Source: Polyangium sp. y55x31 (lineage in GTDB: Bacteria > Myxococcota_A > Polyangia > Polyangiales > Polyangiaceae). From it: a DNA stretch of 64,000 bases. This document shows positions 53,369 through 61,384 of the stretch, piece by piece. A program made the position numbers and the translations under genes. Each line of letters starts with the position of its first letter. Position 1 is the first letter of the stretch. The DNA lies in contig NZ_JARZHG010000004.1 of the NCBI RefSeq assembly GCF_029946505.1, forward strand, positions 186,001-250,000, read 5' to 3'. The notes beneath the pieces are model-generated. The model was not told the origin of the DNA, did not search any database, and saw only the letters and a list, made by a program, of their open reading frames with translations.

Positions 53369-54539
53369 ACCGTTCGGCGCGTGGGTGCGGCTCGACGACG
53401 GCACGCTCGTGGCGATCGGTCGTGGCGCGGCAGAGCGTCTCGGCCTCGCGGGCGGCGTGGTCTGGCAAGACGCGGAGGCGACGCGCCGGGCGAGGCCGCT
53501 CGAAGCGCACGTGGCCGTGACGTCGCGGTGCGGGGCCGGGTGCAAAGGGTGTTACCTCGACGCGCGGCCCGACGGCGAGAGCCCGCCGTTCGAGGTGATC
53601 ACGGCGCGGCTCTCGGCGCTCGCGGCGGCGGGCGTGTTCACGGTGGCGTTCGGGGGCGGCGAACCACTCGCGCGGCCCGACCTCGGCGAGCTCGGCCGCG
53701 CGGCACGGAGCCTCGGGCTCGTCCCGGTGCTGACGACGAGCGGCATCGGCATGACGGATGAGCGGGCGCGGGAGCTCGCGAGCTTCGCGCAGGTGAACGT
53801 GAGCTACGACGGCGAGGGCGCGGCCTACGGCGAGGTGCGCGGCTGGGAAGGCGCGCGGGTCGCGGAGCGGGCGATGCGGCTGCTCGCGGAGGCGGGCGTG
53901 CCGTTCGGGATCAACGTGGTGCTGACGCGAAAGACGTTCGATGCGCTGCCCGAGACGGCGCGGCGGGCCGCGTCGCTCGGCGCGCGCGAGCTTCAGCTCC
54001 TCCGGTACAAACCGGCAGGGCGCGCGGCGGACGTCTCGTACCTCGCGACGCGGCTCTCGCCCGCGCAGGTGGATGCCCTCGGGCCCACGCTCGAAGCGCT
54101 CTTCGCCGCGACGAACCTCGCGATCCGCGTCGACTGCTCGCTCGTGCCGCTCCTCTCGGGCCACGTGCGCGACGCGGCGGCGCTCGCGCGGTTCGGCGTG
54201 CTCGGCTGCGAGGCGGGGCGTTACCTCGCGGCCGTGCGGATCGATGGAGCGCTTGCACCGTGCAGCTTCGCGCCGGCCGCGAATGCCCAGGCCGAGGACG
54301 CGTGGCGAAGCGGCGCGGGCTCGCCCTGGGCGACGGACGCGACGCTCGAAGCGTGGCGGGCGCCGCACGACGCCGAGCCCTGTCGATCCTGCGAGATCCG
54401 CTCGGTGTGCCGGGGCGGATGCCGCGTCGTCGCGACGCACCTCGGCGGCGCGCTCGGCCCGGATCCGGAGTGCCCACGCGTCCGCGCTCACCACGCGCGG
54501 GAGCAGAACGCAGAGGAGCCACGTGCCGACGGCGCCTAG
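53352..54539 (+). CDS. Radical SAM/SPASM-domain enzyme
   Basis: A 395-residue enzyme. The N-terminus (1-50) is a beta-rich leader-binding-like region. The radical SAM cluster motif is SRCGAGCKGCYLD (C-x3-C-x2-C), followed by the GGEP-type FGGGEPLARPDL for SAM binding. The C-terminus is SPASM-like: GCEAGRYLAAVRIDGALAPC, then EPCRSCEIRSVCRGGC and PECPRV, with enough Cys for one or two auxiliary Fe-S clusters. The family modifies peptides (thioether or C-C links) or small molecules. Start overlaps the small membrane gene. The product of this cassette is unknown. Confidence 0.88.
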   Translation: MRARVEPFGAWVRLDDGTLVAIGRGAAERLGLAGGVVWQDAEATRRARPLEAHVAVTSRCGAGCKGCYLDARPDGESPPFEVITARLSALAAAGVFTVAFGGGEPLARPDLGELGRAARSLGLVPVLTTSGIGMTDERARELASFAQVNVSYDGEGAAYGEVRGWEGARVAERAMRLLAEAGVPFGINVVLTRKTFDALPETARRAASLGARELQLLRYKPAGRAADVSYLATRLSPAQVDALGPTLEALFAATNLAIRVDCSLVPLLSGHVRDAAALARFGVLGCEAGRYLAAVRIDGALAPCSFAPAANAQAEDAWRSGAGSPWATDATLEAWRAPHDAEPCRSCEIRSVCRGGCRVVATHLGGALGPDPECPRVRAHHAREQNAEEPRADGA

Positions 54540-54831
54540 GCGACTGCTCATCGCGCTCGCATTCGGCTTCGCGGGGGCCGCGCTCGCGTACGTCGCGCTT
54601 CGGCTGATCGAGTCCGTGTGGTTCCCCGAGCCCGACCCGACGATCGTCGTCTGGTCGGATCGCAGCCGCTTCGTGTGGCGAGCGCTGATCGCGGCGTATG
54701 CCGGCGGCGCGGCGATCTTCGGCGGACACGCGCTCGCGGCGCGCTCGATCGAAGCCGCCGCCACCTGGCTCGGCCGCGCCACCGTCGCCGCCGCGCTCGC
54801 GCTCGCCCTTCAAGGAGCGCTCGTCCCGTGA
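54523..54831 (+). CDS. Small three-helix membrane protein of the radical SAM cassette
   Basis: A 102-residue protein with three hydrophobic segments (about 9-28, 45-65 and 80-100). It begins at GTG 54523, inside the end of the radical SAM gene, with GAGGAG 4 nt upstream. It overlaps the following gene by 4 nt. No recognisable family. It is too short for the track's usual start, which lies in the shadow of the radical SAM gene. Confidence 0.7.
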   Translation: MPTAPRRLLIALAFGFAGAALAYVALRLIESVWFPEPDPTIVVWSDRSRFVWRALIAAYAGGAAIFGGHALAARSIEAAATWLGRATVAAALALALQGALVP

Positions 54832-55295
54832 CGCCCGACCTCCTCCGCCGCGTCGCGCTCGTGCACGGCGTCCTCGCCTGGATCGCGGCCGTCGCCCTCG
54901 TCGCGCTCGCCATCGCCCTCGTACGCCTCCGCAAGGACGCGCGCATCTCCCGCTGGATCCGCCTCGCGTCCGCAGCGGCAACCTCCTTCGTCGCAGCCTC
55001 CTTCGCGACGGGCGTCTGGCTCGACCTCCCCTACCGCACGCACCTCCGCCAGCGCCTCTTCCTCGCCTCGCGCGCTCTCGGCTGGCTCTTCGAACGCAAG
55101 CTGCACCTCTCCTTCGGCGCGCTCGTCCTCGCCGGCCTCGCGCTCGCGGCGCTCTTCGCCGCCGGCACGGGCGGCCCCGACGAACCTTCGCGCACCCTGC
55201 GCCGCGCCTCGCGCACGGGCTACGTCGCCTCGGCCTTCTTCGCGCTCGCCGCTTGCGTGATCGGCACCCTCGTGGCCACGCGTGCTCGGTTCTGA
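54828..55295 (+). CDS. Four-helix membrane protein of the radical SAM cassette
   Basis: A 155-residue protein with four hydrophobic segments (about 8-30, 42-62, 92-112, 130-150). His residues sit near or in helices 1 and 3 (ALVHGVLAW, ERKLHLSFGAL) and a loop holds LPYRTHLRQRLF. This recalls small b-type cytochrome-like proteins but the resemblance is weak. The GTG overlaps the previous stop. Its stop abuts the stop of the convergent gene with no gap. Last gene of the cassette. Confidence 0.7.
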   Translation: MTPDLLRRVALVHGVLAWIAAVALVALAIALVRLRKDARISRWIRLASAAATSFVAASFATGVWLDLPYRTHLRQRLFLASRALGWLFERKLHLSFGALVLAGLALAALFAAGTGGPDEPSRTLRRASRTGYVASAFFALAACVIGTLVATRARF

Positions 55296-56081
55296 TCAGA
55301 GCTTGAGCAAACTGAGCACGATCTCGAACACGATGAGCGCCACGATCGAGCCTTCGAGGAACAACATGCGCCGCGTCTGGCTGAACTCGATCAGCGTCCC
55401 GAGCGTCTCGCGGATCGTCGACAGCTTGATCTCCAGCGCCTTGTGCCGCTCCTGGATCTCGAGGTTGCTCCGCAGCTTGTCGTGCAGCCGATCGGCGGCC
55501 TCGTTCTCCCAGGTGAGGTCGGGTTTGTCGAGGAGCGAGATCGCCGTGATGATCTCGACCTGCGAGGCCATCGCCGTGCCCACGAACCGCACGAAATCCC
55601 GCGTCCTGCCGAGCGGACGCCCTTGCCGCCCGACCTCACCGGCCACCGCGCCCACGCGATCCAGGATCGCCTGCACGTCCTCGTCGTAGTAGTCGATCGC
55701 CACCGACTGCGCGAGCACCGTGGCGATGACGTCGAGCGTGGTCGAGTCGACGTCCGGCACGACGACGCGATCGAAGCGCACCTCGACCGCGGAGCCCGCT
55801 CGAACCTCGATGAGGAAGCTCTCGCGCAGCGGCGGATGCGGCTCCTGCGGCAGCTTCTTGTTGAACGTGTCGACGATGCCCTCGCGCTCGGCGTCGGGGA
55901 CGTTCACGAACACGATCGCGCCGAAGTCGAAGAGGTAGGCGAGCCGATCGCCGTCGAGCGACACGACGAGCTGCGTCTTCGTCGAGCGCATGCCGCGGTC
56001 GGGTGGCAACCAGGCCTCGACTTCGCGCAGGTTGAAGCGCGACGCGTACGAGTAGGCTTCGACCGGATAGATGCGGGACAT
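55296..56081 (-). CDS. RMD1/YagE (DUF155)-like protein
   Basis: A 261-residue protein. LAYLFDFGAIVFVNV and a late QTRRMLFLEGSIVALIVFEIVLSLL tail anchor match DUF155 proteins, which are found in bacteria and mitochondria (yeast RMD1). The C-terminal hydrophobic segment (about 238-258) is preceded by a coiled-coil-like RHKALEIKLSTIRETL. ATG 56081 chosen. Biochemical role in bacteria is not established. It is convergent with the radical SAM cassette. Confidence 0.82.
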   Translation of the reverse strand: MSRIYPVEAYSYASRFNLREVEAWLPPDRGMRSTKTQLVVSLDGDRLAYLFDFGAIVFVNVPDAEREGIVDTFNKKLPQEPHPPLRESFLIEVRAGSAVEVRFDRVVVPDVDSTTLDVIATVLAQSVAIDYYDEDVQAILDRVGAVAGEVGRQGRPLGRTRDFVRFVGTAMASQVEIITAISLLDKPDLTWENEAADRLHDKLRSNLEIQERHKALEIKLSTIRETLGTLIEFSQTRRMLFLEGSIVALIVFEIVLSLLKL

Positions 56082-56186
56082 GGCGGTTTCGGGCCCGCGC
56101 CGCGCGCGCCCGCCTGCCTCAGTGTCCCCGCCCCGACGCTCCCGCGCAACGTGCCGTCGAAGCACGTCCGAGGCGCTCCGACGTTC

Positions 56187-56828
56187 TCAGAAGCTCGCCT
56201 GAAAGACTGGAATTCTGACCTCGCGCGCCTGCGCGACCCCGAACTTCGCGATCTCCTCTTGCGTGTACAGCGGGCGGATCTCCACCGCGGGCACACCGAG
56301 CGCGAGCCGTCCTTCGTGCACGTCCACGAACGACATCGGCACATGAACCGGCCGCCTGCTCGTCCGCGGCAGGGCCGGCTCACCTGCGGGCTGGTTCTGC
56401 ACCGGCTCGTTCGGATAGGTCTCCGGCGCTTTGTAGAGCGTGGCGTTCAGCGTGACGATGATCGTCGGGATCACGAGCGCCATGCCACCGGCCAGCATGT
56501 AGAGCGGCACCTCGGCCGGCGGGGCCGCCTGTTCGATGAAGTATCCGCCGATCCCGCCGCCGACCGCGGCAAGCGGGGGGAACACGAGGTACGGCCAGCC
56601 CTTGCTCACGCCGAACGCGCCCATCCCGATCGCGACGACCTCGCCGCCGAGCAAGGCGCCGCCCACGATCCCCTTCCCCGTGCCGACGACCGGCTCGGCT
56701 GCGGCTTCGCTCGGTTGCCCCGTGAGCGCCGCGGCCCCCAGCGCCGCCGCGCAGGCCCACGCACCGATCCTGGTCCGACCGTGGGGCAGAGGCCCCACAC
56801 CCCTTCGTGCCGTTCGACCCAAAGCCAT
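56187..56828 (-). CDS. Exported protein with two membrane or beta segments, unknown function
   Basis: A 213-residue protein. A signal peptide (WACAAALGAAALTGQPSEAAA) precedes a Gly-rich hydrophobic region (about 48-125, KGIVGGALLGGEVVAIGMGAF and EVPLYMLAGGMALVIPTIIVTLNA). A soluble tail ends in VREVRIPVFQASF-like strands. It could be an inner-membrane or outer-membrane-associated protein; no family recognised. ATG 56828 chosen; MALGRTARRGVG is a long basic n-region. Confidence 0.68.
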   Translation of the reverse strand: MALGRTARRGVGPLPHGRTRIGAWACAAALGAAALTGQPSEAAAEPVVGTGKGIVGGALLGGEVVAIGMGAFGVSKGWPYLVFPPLAAVGGGIGGYFIEQAAPPAEVPLYMLAGGMALVIPTIIVTLNATLYKAPETYPNEPVQNQPAGEPALPRTSRRPVHVPMSFVDVHEGRLALGVPAVEIRPLYTQEEIAKFGVAQAREVRIPVFQASF

Positions 56829-57025
56829 GCTCTCCCGCGCCCGTCCGCCGGAGGCCGGGCAGCTAGCTCATCCGGTGCGCGAGCCTAGCATGGTATTCGA
56901 AACGCTCGTGCTCCCGTCACGAGGGGGACGCCTCGCGTCCCCCTCTCGGCCAGGCGGAGCCCGGCCGATTCACCCCCCGAGGGAAGCTCGCTTCGCGATC
57001 TTCCGAGCATCGTTCGATGCTCTCG

Positions 57026-57274
57026 TTAGTTGAGCAGCTTTCGCGAGAGCTGGCGCACGGCCTCCCGCGCCGCCCTGTGCATCGCGCGCTCGACCTGCTT
57101 CGACGTCGCGTCCCCTCGCACGACGATCGCGCAGGAATCGCCCTCCATCTCGAACCTCGCGGCAGGCTCGGCCGAAGACGCCTCCCCAGCCGCGCGGATC
57201 GGGACCTCGACCTTGAGCGAGCCCACCTGGAGCTCGACGTATCCCATGAGCTCTTTGTCCATCAACGACTGCAT
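57026..57274 (-). CDS. Small hypothetical protein
   Basis: An 82-residue cytoplasmic protein: a strand-rich first half (YVELQVGSLKVEVPIRA) and a helical second half (TSKQVERAMHRAAREAVRQL). ATG 57274 or the in-frame ATG 57262 are possible starts. The regular strand/helix layout and codon bias suggest a real gene. It lies divergent from dapA. No family recognised. Confidence 0.55.
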   Translation of the reverse strand: MQSLMDKELMGYVELQVGSLKVEVPIRAAGEASSAEPAARFEMEGDSCAIVVRGDATSKQVERAMHRAAREAVRQLSRKLLN

Positions 57275-57531
57275 GGCCGGAACGTGCGTCCATGCCCCGC
57301 GCTTGGCAAGGCGCGCGTCCGCGCCCCGAGCGCAGGACCGATCCAGCGCATCGGCTCGCGAGGCCCAGGAACCTTCGCTCCTCGCGTGCTCGATCCGAGG
57401 CTCGATCCTGCGCCGAATCCGCTTCTCTGTCCGCGCTTTCTCCTCGTTCCTCCGTCCGTCCTCGTCGCGACGTGCGGCCCGGGCCGCGGAAACTTGACGT
57501 GCCTCGCGAAGCCATCCAAGGTCGCGCGCTG

Positions 57532-58443
57532 ATGCAAGCCCTCACGTTCTCAGGCACGTTCACAGCGCTCGTTACGCCGTTCACCGCCGATGGCGACGCC
57601 GTCGATCTCACCGCGCTCGACGCGCTCGTCGAGGCGCAGATCGAGGGGGGCGTCTCGGGCCTCGTGCCTTGCGGCACCACGGGGGAGTCGCCCACGCTCT
57701 CGGACGAAGAGCAGGTCCTCGTGATCAAGCGCGTCGTCGAGGTCGCGAAGGGACGCGTGCCCGTCGTGGCCGGGACCGGATCGTTCTCGACGAAGAAGAC
57801 GATCAGCGCGTCGAAGGCCGCGCTCGCCGCGGGCGCCGATGCCGTGATGATCGTGATGCCGTACTACAACAAGCCCTCGCAGGACGGCATGCGCGAGCAC
57901 GTGCTCTCCGTCGCGCGCGCGGTCCCCTGCCCCGTCGTGCTCTACAACATCCCGGGCCGCTGCGTGGTCGATCTCTCGGCGGAGACGACGGCGCAGATCT
58001 GCGAGCGCGCGCCGAACGTGGTCGCGCTGAAGGACGCGACGGGCAACGTGCTCCGCTGCCAGGAGCTCAAGCGCAAGCTCGGCGACAGGCTCACGGTGCT
58101 CTCGGGCGACGACGCGCTCACGCTGGCGTTCGGCGCCGTCGGCGCGAGCGGGGTCATCAGCGTGAGCTCGAACGTGCGGCCACGGGAGGTCAGCGAGGTG
58201 ACGCGCGCGCTTCTGGCGAACGATTTCGCGCGGGCGCAGGCCTGCCATTTCGCGCTCGTCGAGCTGCACAACGCGATGTTCATCGAGCCGAACCCGGCGC
58301 CGGCGAAGGCGGCGCTCGCGGCGATGGGGCGCATGACGCCCGCGGTGCGGCAGCCGCTCCTCTCGGCGAGTGATGCGACGCAACGCAAGGTGGCCGAGGC
58401 GCTCGCGCACCTCGACGCGCACTTCCCGAAGGCCGCGTCGTGA
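57532..58443 (+). CDS. dapA: 4-hydroxy-tetrahydrodipicolinate synthase
   Basis: A 303-residue TIM-barrel aldolase. Active-site motifs: PCGTTGESPTL (Thr pair), PYYNKPSQDG, VLYNIPGRC (Tyr) and VVALKDATG with the Schiff-base Lys. It condenses pyruvate with aspartate semialdehyde in lysine/DAP synthesis. ATG 57532 precedes the family-typical LTFSGTFTALVTPF. The stop overlaps dapB (GTGA). Confidence 0.95.
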   Translation: MQALTFSGTFTALVTPFTADGDAVDLTALDALVEAQIEGGVSGLVPCGTTGESPTLSDEEQVLVIKRVVEVAKGRVPVVAGTGSFSTKKTISASKAALAAGADAVMIVMPYYNKPSQDGMREHVLSVARAVPCPVVLYNIPGRCVVDLSAETTAQICERAPNVVALKDATGNVLRCQELKRKLGDRLTVLSGDDALTLAFGAVGASGVISVSSNVRPREVSEVTRALLANDFARAQACHFALVELHNAMFIEPNPAPAKAALAAMGRMTPAVRQPLLSASDATQRKVAEALAHLDAHFPKAAS

Positions 58444-59222
58444 AGCTCGCGATCGCGGGCGCCACGGGGCGCATGGGGCAAAGCATCGTGCGCCTCGCGG
58501 CGCTGGAGGGATTTTCCATTGTCGGTGCCATTGCCTCGCCGCAATCACGCCACCTCGGGCGTGACGTGGGCGAGATGGCCGGCGCGGGCAACCTCGGCGT
58601 GGCGATCAGCGACGACGTCTCGGCGGGGCTTCTCGGCGCGGATGTGGTGATCGATTTTTCCCGCCCCGAGGCGCTGAACCGGGTGCTCACGGCCGCGCGA
58701 CGACAGAAGATCGCCGTCGTCAGCGGCACGACGCGGCTCGACGCGGACACCGAAAAGAAGCTCGACGAGGTATCCGCGACGATCCCCGTGCTCTGGGCTC
58801 CGAATACGAGCCTCGGCGTGCAGGTGCTCGCCGAGATCGTGGCGGAGGCGGTGCGCCGGCTCGGGCCCGGGTTCGATGTGGAAATCGTCGAGACGCACCA
58901 CAAGGCGAAGGTGGATTCGCCGAGCGGGACCGCGACGCGGCTCGCGGACGCGGCGCGCGACGCTCGAAAAGGATTGCGGACCGTGACCGGGCGCGAGGGC
59001 AACGTGGGGCCACGTGCGGCGGACGAGATCGGCATCTTCGCAATGCGGGGTGGCGACGTGATCGGAGATCACACGGTGCACCTCCTCGGCCCTGGCGAGC
59101 GGCTCGAACTGACGCACCGAGCGACGAACCGAGACCTGTTTGCCCGGGGCGCCTTGCGCGCGGCTCGTTATCTGTTCGGAAAGCCGGCGGGGCGGTATTC
59201 GATGGCGGACGTGCTCGGCTGA
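58440..59222 (+). CDS. dapB: 4-hydroxy-tetrahydrodipicolinate reductase
   Basis: A 260-residue NAD(P)H-dependent reductase. GATGRMGQS is the nucleotide loop; VSGTTRLDADT and ETHHKAKVDSPSGTA hold the catalytic His/Lys. It follows DapA in the pathway. GTG start overlaps the dapA stop by 4 nt, giving a two-gene coupled operon. Its stop abuts the tetR-like gene stop. Confidence 0.95.
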   Translation: MKLAIAGATGRMGQSIVRLAALEGFSIVGAIASPQSRHLGRDVGEMAGAGNLGVAISDDVSAGLLGADVVIDFSRPEALNRVLTAARRQKIAVVSGTTRLDADTEKKLDEVSATIPVLWAPNTSLGVQVLAEIVAEAVRRLGPGFDVEIVETHHKAKVDSPSGTATRLADAARDARKGLRTVTGREGNVGPRAADEIGIFAMRGGDVIGDHTVHLLGPGERLELTHRATNRDLFARGALRAARYLFGKPAGRYSMADVLG

Positions 59223-59867
59223 TCAATCCCGCGCGGCGACGGCGTGCGGGGGGCGGAGCATCCGCATCACGAACGCCGTCAGATCGTCGAGCAGGGTGGC
59301 GCGGGAGAGGCCCTCCGGTGGTTCGAGCAGCATCGCGAGGTACGCGCCGCGGAGCATGTTCGCGAGCAGGAAAAAGGCCGAAGGCAGCTCGTCGAGCGCA
59401 ATCTCCTCACACCGATGGCTGCCCCCCGCGGCGGCGATGAGGACGAGGCGCGCCGGGAACTCCGTCGCGATCGGCAATCGGCCCACGAACGGGACGCTCT
59501 TCAGCAGCACGGCCACGAGGGCCCGGCGTGACTCGAGCTCCGCGAACATCGCTTCGAGCCAGATCCGCATGGCCACGTCGAGCGGCAGCGCATGGAGGGA
59601 GGCCATGCTCGCCTCCAGCGCCGCGAGCACCCGACGCGCTTCGCGGTCGACGAGGAGGGCGACCAGCGTCTCGCGGTCGGGGAAATACTCGTAGAGCGTC
59701 CCGATGCTCGCGCCGGCGCGCTCGGCGACCGCGTTCGTCGTCAGCTCCTCGTAGCCGTGGTCTTCGAGAATCCGAGCGGTCGCATCGAGCAGCGCGTCGA
59801 ACGTGGCCCGTGACCGCCCCTGCTGGGGCCACTTCCGGGGCTTGGGATCGAAGACTTTCGTGGACAT
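59223..59867 (-). CDS. TetR-family transcriptional regulator
   Basis: A 214-residue regulator. The N-terminal helix-turn-helix is ELTTNAVAERAGASIGTLYEYFPDRETL, the family's hallmark; the C-terminal ligand-binding helices are divergent. It is divergent from an MpaB/Lcp-like oxygenase, and a strong palindrome lies about 30 bp upstream of its start in the shared gap. It most likely represses both genes until a small ligand binds. Confidence 0.9.
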   Translation of the reverse strand: MSTKVFDPKPRKWPQQGRSRATFDALLDATARILEDHGYEELTTNAVAERAGASIGTLYEYFPDRETLVALLVDREARRVLAALEASMASLHALPLDVAMRIWLEAMFAELESRRALVAVLLKSVPFVGRLPIATEFPARLVLIAAAGGSHRCEEIALDELPSAFFLLANMLRGAYLAMLLEPPEGLSRATLLDDLTAFVMRMLRPPHAVAARD

Positions 59868-59896
59868 TCGGGCGCGCCGCGGACGCGTGAAAACAA

Positions 59897-59927
59897 ATCC
59901 GAGCGGATCCGAATGATCACTCGGATC
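59897..59927. promoter_or_regulatory. TetR operator candidate
   Basis: A dyad at 59906-59927: GATCCGA (59906-59912) and TCGGATC (59921-59927) flank ATGATCAC, whose TGATCA core is itself palindromic. An overlapping smaller dyad ATCCG-AG-CGGAT is at 59897-59908. Size and location between the divergent genes fit TetR-family operators. Confidence 0.65.
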
Positions 59928-59963
59928 ATGATCTTCGGCAACGACGAGCTGGAGAAGATCCGC

Positions 59964-61178
59964 ATGACGACCGCGAACGCCCGCGCCGTTCCGACCCGAT
60001 TCCAGGACCCTCGCGTGAAGGAGAGCATGCGCTTCGCGCTCTTCCGCAAGGCGTTCCGGCTCCCGCCGCCGAGCGAGGAGCACATCGCGCGCTTCCGGGA
60101 CACCCTCCTCGACGGCGATCCGCTCGCGGACGACGTGGTTCGGCACTTCGCCACGCTCCCGCGCGGCGAGGGTCATCGATGGCTGGTGCGCGCCGTCGAT
60201 CATGGCATCGACTCCATCCCGCAGGCGCCCGCGCCGCTCGTCGCCCTCTTTGCCGAGCTCGACCTTCGGCCGGAATGGGTCGACGACGACAAGCTCGAGC
60301 TCGCGGCGCGCACGGCGGATCGCGTGGGGATGAGCGGCGAGCGCGTGCTGAGCTGCGTCTGCTTGACCGGCGGTTATCGCTCGTCGGCCGCGAACAAGCC
60401 GATCGCGCTCACGGGTGCCCTGGAAACGATGGCGTACCGGCGGCTCGCCGAGACCTCGAAGTTCGTCTTCGACCTCTACGATTCGCGAACGCTCGCGCGC
60501 GACTCGGCCGGATTTCGCGGCGCGGTCATGGTCCGTCTCATGCACGCCATGGTCCGCGTGCGGCTCGCGGACGATCCGCGCTGGCGAATGGATTCGTGGG
60601 GCCTGCCGATCAACCAGGCCGACATGCTCGCCACGAACCTCCTCTTTTCGACGGTGTTCGTCATTGGCCTCCGCGCCCTCGGGCACATCGTCACGCGGCG
60701 CGAGGCCGACGCGCTCGTGCACTTCTGGCGTTACGTCGGGTATCTCATGGGGATCCGCCTCGACCTGCTCCCGCGCGATTTCAAGGAGGCGTGCTCGCTC
60801 GTGTACCTATCGGGCGCCACGCAACCACCGGGGGACGAGGACAGCAAAAAGCTCGCCGCCGCTCTGCTCGCCGTGCCGGTGACCCCGGACTTGCCGCGTC
60901 CGCTCGTCTACATCGACGCGCAATGGCGCGCGGGCTTCTCGCGCCTCGTGCTCGGCAACGACGAGGCGGACGAGCTAGGCTTACCGAACAACCCCTGGAA
61001 ATGGTTGGTCTTCGTGAGCGCGGCCTGGAACCTCGCGACCGAGATCGTCCGATGGCTCCCCGGAGGCGAGGCGCTCCTCGTACGCATCCGCCGGGCCAAA
61101 GTCCGGCGCAACGTCGAACGCGCGCTCGAAGGCAAGCCCCCCGCATACCGACCTTACCCGCCTCGCACCGAGGCGTAG
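59964..61178 (+). CDS. MpaB/Lcp-like (DUF2236) oxygenase-family protein
   Basis: A 404-residue protein. The helical core with FRGAVMVRLMHAMVR, LPINQADMLATNLLFS and HFWRYVGYLMGI matches the oxygenase MpaB / latex-clearing-protein superfamily, in which a His coordinates heme b. No signal peptide, so it is cytoplasmic unless exported otherwise. ATG 59964 has GGAG 9 nt upstream; ATG 59913 lies inside the operator and is rejected. It is divergent from tetR. The substrate could be a polyisoprenoid or other hydrophobic compound (inference). Confidence 0.78.
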   Translation: MTTANARAVPTRFQDPRVKESMRFALFRKAFRLPPPSEEHIARFRDTLLDGDPLADDVVRHFATLPRGEGHRWLVRAVDHGIDSIPQAPAPLVALFAELDLRPEWVDDDKLELAARTADRVGMSGERVLSCVCLTGGYRSSAANKPIALTGALETMAYRRLAETSKFVFDLYDSRTLARDSAGFRGAVMVRLMHAMVRVRLADDPRWRMDSWGLPINQADMLATNLLFSTVFVIGLRALGHIVTRREADALVHFWRYVGYLMGIRLDLLPRDFKEACSLVYLSGATQPPGDEDSKKLAAALLAVPVTPDLPRPLVYIDAQWRAGFSRLVLGNDEADELGLPNNPWKWLVFVSAAWNLATEIVRWLPGGEALLVRIRRAKVRRNVERALEGKPPAYRPYPPRTEA

Positions 61179-61384
61179 ACGCGCCGACGATGGGTTTGGC
61201 ACGACAGCACGGGACATTGTTCGTCCCATCATGAGATGAAAGTGCCTTGACCCCGAGGGTGGATTTCCTATCCTCCCGACGCGACGAAAGAGCTGTCCCT
61301 CGCCTGGTTCCTTCTTCCTTCGAGAATCGGCGTCGAGGCTCGTGCGTCGAGCCGCGCGAGAGAGCGCAGAGCAAGGAGTCTCTG

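Noticed and set aside
57494-57522. TTGACG as -35 box for dapA
   Set aside because: The hexamer at the right distance (CAAGGT) does not resemble a -10 box.
59913-59963. ATG 59913 as start of the oxygenase gene
   Set aside because: Lies inside the operator palindrome and has no ribosome-binding site; ATG 59964 has GGAG at good spacing.
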